NCBI GenBank assembly: GCA_046328505.1
Contig: JAXLWL010000006.1
Span: forward strand, 124,001-188,000
DNA: 64,000 nt
Origin: JBDHWG01 sp046328505
GTDB taxonomy: Bacteria > Chloroflexota > Anaerolineae > Epilineales > JAHCIE01
Reading direction: 5' to 3'
This document shows positions 7,178 to 14,667 of the stretch, piece by piece; within the stretch, counting starts at the first letter, position 1, and each line of letters begins with the position of its first letter. The translations under genes were made by a program, and so were the position numbers. A model generated the notes under the pieces. It had not been told where the DNA came from. It searched no databases and saw nothing but the letters and a program-made list of their open reading frames with translations.

Positions 7178-8206
7178 TCAAAGGGTGGCGGTGGCGCGGG
7201 ACGTTTCCACCCACTTGACGACGCGGAGGGCGCGCAGGGTAATCCACTTGCTCGGCTTGCCCTTCTTCTCGATGTCCACCCACATCTTCCCATTCAGGGA
7301 GTTTTCGAGCTTCCAGCGGCCCTGCGCGTCCTGCTTGCCGAGCAGCCAGCGGTACGCCTCATCCAGCCGCGGGTCGCCGCCATACCCGAGCGACCCGAGA
7401 ACGCCCAGCGTTTCCAGGACATCGCTCCAGTAGCTCAGCGGAAAGCCGAGCTTGAACCACGTCGAGCTGACGTTGCCGGTGTAGGGGTAGTCGGCTTTCG
7501 CCAGGTCGTAGCGTAGCAGGAACTGCGCGCCCTGCTCGAGCGCGCGCCGAATGGCGGGGGTGCGCTGCGCGTCGGGAACCTCGGCCAGCGCCTTCATCGC
7601 CTTGGTCGCGCCCCACCCACACGGCTGGCCGAGATTGACGGCGCACGCGAAGTCCGGGCCGCTCGGGCCCGACTTGAGGTACGTCACCCCCTCGCCGCTG
7701 ACCGCCCGCGCCTGCCAGTCCAGGTCGCGTTGGACGCGCGGGTCGTCCAGGAAGCCCAGGCGAATCACGGCCTGGAGGAGATTGCCGTTCAAGCACGGCA
7801 CGACGCCGCTGGGCAAGGGCTTGCTGTTGTACGCGAAGGCGCCGTTGCTGGCGATGCTGTGGCTCAGCAGGTACTCGCAGCCGCGCCGCACGCGCTCGTC
7901 GCGGGGGTCCGCGCCCAGCTCGCCCAGAAAGATAATCTGCCAGTGCGTGCCGCGGTATTTGATGTAGCCGCCGTCAGGCTTCTCCCAATAGCCCTCCGGG
8001 TGCTGCGCGTCCAGGATCGCGGGCACCGGCCCACTCGCCATGATGGCGGCGCGCGCGCCGGTTATGTCAGGGTCGTCGGGCGGCCGGTCGAGAAGGTCGC
8101 GCAGGGCGAAGTAGCGAATGGCGGGGTTCGCGGGGTCCGGCTCGAGCAGCCAGGCGACGGAGTCCTCGTTGACGTTCGCGAGCCGAAGCTTCTGACTGAC
8201 TTCCAC
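7178..8206 (-). CDS. Alpha/alpha-toroid (prenyltransferase/squalene-oxidase-like) protein
   Basis: The 342-aa protein is built of helical repeats with Trp/Gly-rich turns: EGYWEKPDGGYIKY, then a GWGATKAMKAL repeat, and DAQGRWKLENSLNGKMW. This pattern resembles the alpha/alpha barrel of terpenoid cyclases and prenyltransferase beta subunits. No DxDD or DxDDTA catalytic motif is visible, so cyclase activity is doubtful. Relatives in Chloroflexota are sometimes labelled nitrogen-fixation proteins without support. It has no signal peptide and ends 6 bases from the right transposase hairpin. Its role is unknown. Confidence 0.75.
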   Translation of the reverse strand: MEVSQKLRLANVNEDSVAWLLEPDPANPAIRYFALRDLLDRPPDDPDITGARAAIMASGPVPAILDAQHPEGYWEKPDGGYIKYRGTHWQIIFLGELGADPRDERVRRGCEYLLSHSIASNGAFAYNSKPLPSGVVPCLNGNLLQAVIRLGFLDDPRVQRDLDWQARAVSGEGVTYLKSGPSGPDFACAVNLGQPCGWGATKAMKALAEVPDAQRTPAIRRALEQGAQFLLRYDLAKADYPYTGNVSSTWFKLGFPLSYWSDVLETLGVLGSLGYGGDPRLDEAYRWLLGKQDAQGRWKLENSLNGKMWVDIEKKGKPSKWITLRALRVVKWVETSRATATL

Positions 8207-8288
8207 TTCGCCCTTCCTTCCCCCCGTGCTCAGCGTCGAACGGCCGCCTATCGCGCCCGCCTACTGCGCTTAGCGGAACGCCGTGGGC

Positions 8289-8352
8289 TGTCGCCCTGAG
8301 CAGTGCGAAGGGCCCCAGCGTCACCGGGATGCTTCGCTTCGCTCAGCATGAC
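8289..8352 (-). repeat. Dispersed repeat, copy A (64 bp)
   Basis: Read on the minus strand, this segment runs GTCATGCTGAGCGAAGCG ... GGGGCCCTTCGC ... CTCAGGGCGACA. It is closely similar to 33571-33634 on the plus strand, with a few substitutions and one indel. Both lie in intergenic DNA. It is probably a genome-wide non-coding repeat. Confidence 0.7.
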
Positions 8353-8369
8353 ACTTTTGTTAGGCGCAC

Positions 8370-10199
8370 TTACTGCCGCCAGGCGGGGCGCTGGTCATCG
8401 GCCGAGTTCTTCGTCAGGTTGGTCAGGTCGGTCCCGATGGCGTCGGCATTCGCGCCCTGGGGCGGTACGGTCATCGCGTAGATTTCCCAGTTGCCGTCGC
8501 GGTTCGTCTGGAACGCGATGTGCGTGCCATCCGGCGACCAGGCCGGAAACCAGTCCTGGGCCGGGTTCTGCGTCAGGTTGCGCAGCTCCGTGCCGTCGGT
8601 GTTGATGACATATACGTCGGCCGGGCCATTGTTGAAGGCATGGAACGCGATTCGCGCCCCATCCGGCGACCAGGCCGGCGCGTAATCGTTAGTCGGCGCA
8701 TTCGTCAGCCGCGTCACACCGGAGCCATCCGCGTTCATGATGTACAGGCTGTAGACGCCAGCCGTTCTATCCCGGTCGGAGGCGAAGACGATGCGCGAGC
8801 CATCCGGCGACCACGCGGCGGCGAAATCGTCGGCGGGATTGTTCGTCAGGCGCGTGGGGTTGGAGCCGTCGGCCTGCATGACGTAGATCTCGTTGTTGCC
8901 GTCACGGCGCGAGGTGAACGCGATCCGGCGGCCATCCGGCGACCAGGACGGAAAGCCCGCGCTCGAGCTCGACGCCTCGTGCGTCAGGTTGGTCTGGCCG
9001 CTCCCGTCGGCGTTCATCACCGAGACATCGCTGTTGGTCAGGCCAAAGGAAGTATACGCCATCTTCGCGCCGTCCGGTGACCACGGCCCGGCGAAGCTGT
9101 TGGCGTCGCCCGTGGTCAGGCGCTGAGTGTCCGTACCGGCAACGCCCATCAGGTAGATGTCGTCGTAGTCGCCGCCGCGGTTCGAGTCGAAGGAGACTTG
9201 CCTTGCCCCGCCCAGAGTCGGCCCTGTGGCCGGCGCCGTAGGCGCTGGAAAGACCGACCCCGGCGCCGATGGCGCCGGGGTGGATGTTTGAGTGCACTTG
9301 CCGTTGTAGTAATCCCAGACATCGCATTGCTGGCCGCTCTTGAGCGTACACGTGCCTTGCTCTTCCGGTGTGTTGCTGGCGCCGGTCACCGTGTACTGCC
9401 CGCCCGTAATCACGCAGTAGCGCGCGGCGGGCGTCACCAGGCCGGTGACCTTGACACCGCCGGCCGGGCATTCACCCCGCAGCAAGGCCCACTCTTCGCA
9501 CTGCCGGTTATCCTCGAATATGCACACGCCGTACTGTCCACCGTCCGGCTTCGTCTCGATGGAGAGCGTGCCGCCCTGCTTGACGCAGTTCTGCGACGCC
9601 GGGTTGGCGATCGCGGCGCCACCTGTGTCCGGTGCGGCAGGGGCGGCTTGCGGCGGGGCGAACGGGGTCGGTGGCACCGCGCCTACCGCCGAAAATGCCT
9701 GCCGGACCTGGTCGGGCGTCATGGCGAGCGAGTCGTAGGTGACCCGATCGACGCTGCCGTCCGGATAGGGAACGCCACCCGGGCCGAACATGACGTAAGC
9801 CGTGTCGGCGGTCTCGGCGATGAGCGGGCCGGGGAGGGCCACCGGCTGGCTCGCCAGGTCATCCCAATAAGCCTTGGGGTAGTTATAGATAGCGAGGATC
9901 ACGCCCTCCGGCTGCCCCGCCTCCTGTGGCGTGTAGACCCACTCGGTGATGTACGTCGTGCCGGGGCGGGCCTTCTCGGCGTCCGCGCCGTAGTACTCGT
10001 ACCACTTGTAGCCGTGGCTGAGCCACGACGCGGGCAATGTGAGGCTGTAACCTGCGACCGGGTTGGTGTAGACACCGTTCTGGACGGTGCCCTGCGTCGG
10101 CCCGCTGGGGCGGCTGAATTGAGCGTACCCAGTGCCTGTGCCGAGGGCCAACGCAGCAATAGCGAGGACGACGACCGCGACGAATATGCGCTTGTTCAT
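8370..10199 (-). CDS. Secreted protein with two DUF333-like domains and a TolB-like beta-propeller
   Basis: The ATG at 10197-10199 opens a signal peptide (MNKRIFVAVVVLAIAALALG). A start 30 codons upstream would bury it. Domains in order: an N-terminal region with SLTLPASWLSHGY; two Cys-rich DUF333-type modules (ASQNCVKQGG..CIFEDNRQCEEW and ARYCVITGGQY..CTLKSGQQCDVW); an Ala/Pro/Thr linker; then five to six WD40-like PD40 repeats (AWSPDG, with F.S.RDGN.EIYVM). The propeller resembles TolB and other periplasmic or extracellular protein-binding propellers. The DUF333-plus-propeller combination looks unusual. No enzyme motif was seen; it may bind protein or polysaccharide outside the cell. Confidence 0.85.
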   Translation of the reverse strand: MNKRIFVAVVVLAIAALALGTGTGYAQFSRPSGPTQGTVQNGVYTNPVAGYSLTLPASWLSHGYKWYEYYGADAEKARPGTTYITEWVYTPQEAGQPEGVILAIYNYPKAYWDDLASQPVALPGPLIAETADTAYVMFGPGGVPYPDGSVDRVTYDSLAMTPDQVRQAFSAVGAVPPTPFAPPQAAPAAPDTGGAAIANPASQNCVKQGGTLSIETKPDGGQYGVCIFEDNRQCEEWALLRGECPAGGVKVTGLVTPAARYCVITGGQYTVTGASNTPEEQGTCTLKSGQQCDVWDYYNGKCTQTSTPAPSAPGSVFPAPTAPATGPTLGGARQVSFDSNRGGDYDDIYLMGVAGTDTQRLTTGDANSFAGPWSPDGAKMAYTSFGLTNSDVSVMNADGSGQTNLTHEASSSSAGFPSWSPDGRRIAFTSRRDGNNEIYVMQADGSNPTRLTNNPADDFAAAWSPDGSRIVFASDRDRTAGVYSLYIMNADGSGVTRLTNAPTNDYAPAWSPDGARIAFHAFNNGPADVYVINTDGTELRNLTQNPAQDWFPAWSPDGTHIAFQTNRDGNWEIYAMTVPPQGANADAIGTDLTNLTKNSADDQRPAWRQ

Positions 10200-10321
10200 A
10201 GACCCTCTTTGCGGGGCCAAGCGGATGGCCCCTGGATTGAGTGGAGGCCTCCCTATGTCGGCGGAAGGTTTGGGTATCCGCGTCGGCAAGGGTTTGTGGG
10301 CGAGACTTGCCCTATGATTGC

Positions 10322-10351
10322 ACTATAGTCCCAATCGCGGTCAAAGTACAA
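10322..10351 (-). promoter_or_regulatory. Promoter for the beta-propeller gene
   Basis: On the minus strand TTGTAC (10346-10351) and TATAGT (10322-10327) are 18 bases apart, upstream of the ATG at 10199. Confidence 0.5.
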
Positions 10352-10389
10352 GTTTCGAGGGCCATATTTCGATCCAAACGCAAAACTAC

Positions 10390-10418
10390 TTGCAGCGGCT
10401 TCACTTTTGTGCGATAAT
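10390..10418 (+). promoter_or_regulatory. Promoter for the methyltransferase gene
   Basis: TTGCAG (10390-10395) and GATAAT (10413-10418) are separated by 17 bases, with the methyltransferase ATG at 10471. The two promoters in this gap diverge. Confidence 0.6.
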
Positions 10419-10470
10419 CAGCAGCACTCAGTGACATAAAGACGGCCACAGCCTCTCAGCGGGAGTAAGC

Positions 10471-11205
10471 ATGGACGATTATCGAGCCGAGACTTTTGGC
10501 GAGCGGTTCGCGGATGTGTACGACGACTGGTTCCCGGACGCTGACGAGCGCATGATCGCGCGCCTGAGCGAGCTGGCGCGGGGCGGCACGGCGCTAGAGC
10601 TCGCTATCGGCAGCGGACGCGTCGCGCTTCCGTTGCGGCAGGCAGGGGTAGCGATGCAGGGGATTGACATATCGCCTGAGATGGTAGCCCGGCTCCGCGC
10701 CCGGCCGGGCGGCGACAGCATCCCCGTCACCATCGGCGACTTCGCCGACGTTGGTGTTGACGGCGAGTTCCCGTTGATCTTCGTCGTGTTCAACACAATC
10801 TTCGGGCTGCTCAGCCAGGACGAGCAGGTGCGCTGTTTCGAGAATGTCGTGCGGCGCCTCGCGCCGGGCGGCGTGTTCGTCATCGAGGCGTTCGTCCCGG
10901 ACGTAGCGCGCTTCACTGCGCGCCAGGTCGTGCGCGTGGTGAAGCTCGAGCTGGGCGCCGTGCATCTGAACGCCGGCGAGTGGGACCCGGTGCGCCAGCA
11001 CATCACGATCCAGCACATCGTCCTGACCGAGGCGGGCGTCAGGCTGCGCCCCATGAAGCTGCGTTACGCCTGGCCGGCGGAGCTGGACCTGATGGCGCGG
11101 CTGGCCGGGCTGCGGCTGCGCGAGCGCTGGGCGGATTGGGACCGCGCCCCCTTCACCGCCGACAGCACCAAGCACATCTCGCTGTACGAGCGTGCTAGCC
11201 CCTAG
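10471..11205 (+). CDS. Class I SAM-dependent methyltransferase
   Basis: The 244-aa protein has a Rossmann methyltransferase core: motif I LELAIGSGRVALPL (residues about 42-55), the acidic motif II GIDISPEMV, motif III region with IGDFADVGVDG, and motif VI RRLAPGGVFVIEAF. The C-terminal part is beta-rich, as in small-molecule methyltransferases. The substrate is not indicated. Its stop TAG shares the palindrome CTAG with the stop of the convergent CHAT gene, so the two genes meet with a 4-base overlap and no room for a terminator. Confidence 0.9.
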   Translation: MDDYRAETFGERFADVYDDWFPDADERMIARLSELARGGTALELAIGSGRVALPLRQAGVAMQGIDISPEMVARLRARPGGDSIPVTIGDFADVGVDGEFPLIFVVFNTIFGLLSQDEQVRCFENVVRRLAPGGVFVIEAFVPDVARFTARQVVRVVKLELGAVHLNAGEWDPVRQHITIQHIVLTEAGVRLRPMKLRYAWPAELDLMARLAGLRLRERWADWDRAPFTADSTKHISLYERASP

Positions 11206-14200
11206 ACCAGCTCCAACCCCGGCGTGACCTGCGTGTCGCCGTTGCAGTACAGCGCGTAGAGCAGCCCCAGGACGTTCTTGTGATTGAAGTAGAAGTCGCG
11301 CCGCAGGTCGAGGAAGGTCTGGCCGAGCGACTTCTCCCCGCGCAGAAACTGGGTGAAGAAAGCCTCGGCCCAGCTCTCGGCGAATAGCGCCGGCACCTGG
11401 CACTCCGTACCGATCATCCCGCGCGCGCCCTTGCGCACCAGGTAGGGCATGAACCCATTGTAGAACAGCGGCGACAGGTCCGCCGACTCGCACGCGTTGA
11501 TGAACACGAGCGGGGCGCCGGGCAGTTGATCGGTCGCCGGCGCCGACGTCTGCAGGTCGTCCAGCGTCAGGCGCTCGCTGCCGGTCAGGTAGAGGGAGGC
11601 GCCGGCCGGGCCGAGCGGGTCGTTGGCCTCGGGCGCGCCGGCGTGGCAGTAGAAGTAGACGAGCTGGTCGGGCGTGCTGGTGTCGGCCAGCGCCTGCACC
11701 ACCTCCGCCTTGGTCGAGCGCACGACGACGTCGGCCAGCTTGTCCGCCTGGATTTTCTGCCAGAACGCCACCTGGTCGGCGATGATGGTCGTGTGGAACT
11801 GGGCGTCGATATCCTTGTTGACGTTGACGCTCACCGTGAACGTCGGCTGGGTGGGGATCGTTTGACCCGGCGGGTTGTCGCCCGTCTGGAGCGGCAGGTG
11901 CTCGATGATGTGCTTGAGGCCCAGGAACATCTCCGGCTGGACGTTGTTCTCGTCGAAACGGTCGGCGACGTAGAGCAGGCCCCAGGGCATGAGGAACTGG
12001 TTGGAGACGATCTGGATCTTGAGCGTGTCCGTCTGCGCCAGCCGGCGGAGCCACGTGCCAAAGCGGTTCGCCTGCGCGTCGGCGGCGGGGCTGAAGAACA
12101 GGCCCTGGTAGAGCTGCCAGCCGACCCGCGCCAGGGCCTTGAGCGACTGACGGTTGACGTCCTCCGGGATGTCGATCCCCGCCTGGTAGGGCTTGCGCCC
12201 GCTGGCCGGGTCTTTCGTGTCGACGATCGCGAACAGCGTCTGCCGCGCCCGGTCGATCAACTGCGCCAGCGCCTGCTCTCGCAGGGGCAGCGTCGCCGTC
12301 GACACAAACGCTCCGGTCGCCGTAATCTTGAAGCCGTCCGGGCTCGGCTCGATGACCAGGTTCAGGTCGCGCGGCTGTAGACCGTGCGCCCCGGCCAGCG
12401 GTCGGCTCTGCGGCTGAACATCGACCATCGCGGCCGGCTGGGCCGCGCCGACGCCGAGCTTGAGGGTCAGCAGGAGGACGAAGTTGTTGTCCTTCAGGAC
12501 CACGGCCGAGATCACGCCCTGGCCTTCCTGCTTCGGCTTGATCGTGAAGCGCGCCGGGGCGCGCGAGGGGCCGCTGCGCGGCAAACGGAGCGTCTGCTGC
12601 AAGGATGGCCCAATGTCGAAGTCCTGGCTGTCGAGGCGCACGGTCAAGCTGATCTCGTCCTCCGTCGGTAGGAAGAGTTGCTTCGTCTCCGGGAGAGCGG
12701 CGGCAAAGCCCGCGCGCACGAGCTCCACGGCGAAGGCCAGGCTGTAGTCCTGGCCGACACGCAGGGGCTGATTCTCCGGCTGCCCTTCGATCGTCGCGTT
12801 CAGGAAGCGCTGCTCCTCGGCCGGCGTCGCCGCAGTTCCCGCCCCGGTACCAGGGCCACGGAGTGACGTCGGCTCCTCATCCAGACCCCGATCGATGTCT
12901 CCTCCGAGGGCCGTTCCCCCCGTTAGCACCGATGGAATTTCGTCCAGCCCCCGGTCGATCGAGGGCGGGGGCATTGGCTGTGGCGGCCGCCCCAGCACCA
13001 TGTCGATATCGACACCTGGACCACCGCCCGCCGCTGCCTCGCCGCCTGTCTCACTCGCCGTAGCGCCGGGCACAGCCTCCACGGCGATCAGCTCGCCCAG
13101 GGTCACAGGCTGCACCCCCGGCACGGCGACCGTCGCCTCGACGCGATAGTACCCTTCGGCGGCGGGGGCCGTGAACGTCCCCTCGTAGCGGCCAGCCTCC
13201 ACAAAGCTGGGCGCAAGCTGAATCGTAGCCGTCTCCGCCATCGCGACCGGGCTACCCGGTAGAGCATCGCGCCACACGAGCTGCGCCGAGATCACGGCGT
13301 CACGCACTGCGGTCCCACCCTCTACCCGTCTCACGGTGGCGACAACCTGGATCGGCTCGCCGGGCGCGTAGGAATCCTTGTCCGGGTTGAAGGTGATGTC
13401 GAGCCCGCTAACGACAAGCTCGGCCAGTGTGCCCACCTGGAACTTGCCGATAAGCTCCCACTGCAGCTTCTCTAGCACATCGGGGTTGACGTAGATCTCG
13501 CCGTGCGTCACCGCGAACGGAAGCTCTTCTCGGCTGCCCGGCAGCACCGCCGCGCGCTCCGGCACTGTCCCGTCGCCGGCGTCGGTCGTGTTCCAGTCGA
13601 TGCGCTCCCAGTCACCGACCGAGTCGGTGTGCAAGACCGCCTCCGTGTTCGTCGGCTGCCCACGACCGAAAAAGCATAATGTTTCGACACTCGTCGCCTT
13701 GTCCAGCTCCGTGGTGAACCGCAGACCATCGTCGAGCAGGGTGCGCTGCTGGTCATCCAGCCATTCCAGGTCGCCGGTCAGCTTCACGTTTTCGTTGCTC
13801 GGCCCGCGCAGGAACGGATCGACGTGAGGCAATAGCTGGTACGCGCACGGCCAGCTTCTCACGACCTTGCGCGTGCGCTCGGCGACATCGAACAGGCCGG
13901 GCCATTGGCGCAGGAGGACAACGCCATCGAACAGCATCCGCAGCGCCTTCGGGGAGCCATCCCAGGGCGAGCCCAGGAGGAACAGGCGGCCGACAGTGTC
14001 CTTGCCACCCAGCTTCTCGACGTACCAACGCGCGACAAGCCCGCCGTTGCTGTGGGCGATGATCCAGGGCCTGGCGTCGGGGTGGAAGCTCTGCCAGTGT
14101 TGGATCGCCTCGGCGAGCTGCGCCGCGGACTTGCGGTTGTCTTGCCGCCAGTCATAGTCGAAGCAGTACAGCGTGCGATCCGGCTCGGCGTACTGGGACG

Positions 14201-14504
14201 GGTCCGCCTTGTACCCCATGTCCTGGAGAGCGGCGACGAGGCGGCTGTAGATCTCTTGTTTGGCCCAGGGCGGAACGAAGATGAGCTTGTCCATGATGCC
14301 GGCCGGCTCCAGGTCATCGTTGGGGTACTCAAGCTCGCTCAGGAGATGGTCAACGAAGCCGTTCCACTGCAAGGGATTCTTCGGAATAGCGCCAAAGTCG
14401 ACCCATACCACTTCGCCCGTCTTCTTGTTGCGCAGTTTGCTGCCCATGATGCCGGGAATCATCACCAGGAAGTGGGGCGGTATTTGATTCTGAGCTTCCG
14501 ACAT
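11202..14504 (-). CDS. LCAT-like lipase fused to a CHAT (caspase-like) protease domain
   Basis: The 1100-aa protein starts at an ATG after AAGGAG. The N-terminal domain (about 1-380) is an alpha/beta hydrolase of the lecithin:cholesterol acyltransferase type: PGIMGSKL near residue 17, nucleophile Ser152 in AHSNGG, acid in DAGDGTVP and His in VTHGEI. An Ig/filamin-like region follows with a Pro-rich linker, then a second beta-rich region. The C-terminus is a CHAT peptidase with His954 in YCHAG and Cys1005 in FINACES, followed by a conserved RGMIGTE turn. No signal peptide is seen. It is the last gene of the injection-particle locus. Carrying both an esterase/acyltransferase and a caspase-like protease is consistent with a payload or a conditional cell-killing factor, but that is inference. 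Confidence 0.85.
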   Translation of the reverse strand: MSEAQNQIPPHFLVMIPGIMGSKLRNKKTGEVVWVDFGAIPKNPLQWNGFVDHLLSELEYPNDDLEPAGIMDKLIFVPPWAKQEIYSRLVAALQDMGYKADPSQYAEPDRTLYCFDYDWRQDNRKSAAQLAEAIQHWQSFHPDARPWIIAHSNGGLVARWYVEKLGGKDTVGRLFLLGSPWDGSPKALRMLFDGVVLLRQWPGLFDVAERTRKVVRSWPCAYQLLPHVDPFLRGPSNENVKLTGDLEWLDDQQRTLLDDGLRFTTELDKATSVETLCFFGRGQPTNTEAVLHTDSVGDWERIDWNTTDAGDGTVPERAAVLPGSREELPFAVTHGEIYVNPDVLEKLQWELIGKFQVGTLAELVVSGLDITFNPDKDSYAPGEPIQVVATVRRVEGGTAVRDAVISAQLVWRDALPGSPVAMAETATIQLAPSFVEAGRYEGTFTAPAAEGYYRVEATVAVPGVQPVTLGELIAVEAVPGATASETGGEAAAGGGPGVDIDMVLGRPPQPMPPPSIDRGLDEIPSVLTGGTALGGDIDRGLDEEPTSLRGPGTGAGTAATPAEEQRFLNATIEGQPENQPLRVGQDYSLAFAVELVRAGFAAALPETKQLFLPTEDEISLTVRLDSQDFDIGPSLQQTLRLPRSGPSRAPARFTIKPKQEGQGVISAVVLKDNNFVLLLTLKLGVGAAQPAAMVDVQPQSRPLAGAHGLQPRDLNLVIEPSPDGFKITATGAFVSTATLPLREQALAQLIDRARQTLFAIVDTKDPASGRKPYQAGIDIPEDVNRQSLKALARVGWQLYQGLFFSPAADAQANRFGTWLRRLAQTDTLKIQIVSNQFLMPWGLLYVADRFDENNVQPEMFLGLKHIIEHLPLQTGDNPPGQTIPTQPTFTVSVNVNKDIDAQFHTTIIADQVAFWQKIQADKLADVVVRSTKAEVVQALADTSTPDQLVYFYCHAGAPEANDPLGPAGASLYLTGSERLTLDDLQTSAPATDQLPGAPLVFINACESADLSPLFYNGFMPYLVRKGARGMIGTECQVPALFAESWAEAFFTQFLRGEKSLGQTFLDLRRDFYFNHKNVLGLLYALYCNGDTQVTPGLELV

Positions 14505-14560
14505 GATCGTTCTCCTTGTGGCGGTCCATCTGCGGCCGGCTCCGGGTCTCGTCAAGACAA

Positions 14561-14596
14561 GGAAGTATCTGCAGCCATCATACCACAGATACTTCC
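14561..14596. promoter_or_regulatory. 11-bp inverted repeat before the CHAT gene
   Basis: GGAAGTATCTG (14561-14571) and its complement (14586-14596) flank a 14-base loop, in the 163-base gap between the repeat-fibre stop and the CHAT start. There is only a weak T-rich stretch after it. It could be an attenuator or an operator isolating CHAT expression from the operon. Confidence 0.45.
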
Positions 14597-14667
14597 CCGT
14601 GTCATCGGCATGGACGTGCTAGCCTGTCGCTTTGGGCGAGAGGGCAGGTCCGTCGGGCATTGCCCCT

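Noticed and set aside
10594..12054. 486-codon minus-strand frame across the methyltransferase/CHAT junction
   Set aside because: It overlaps two well-supported genes and is Arg/Ala/Pro-rich shadow sequence.
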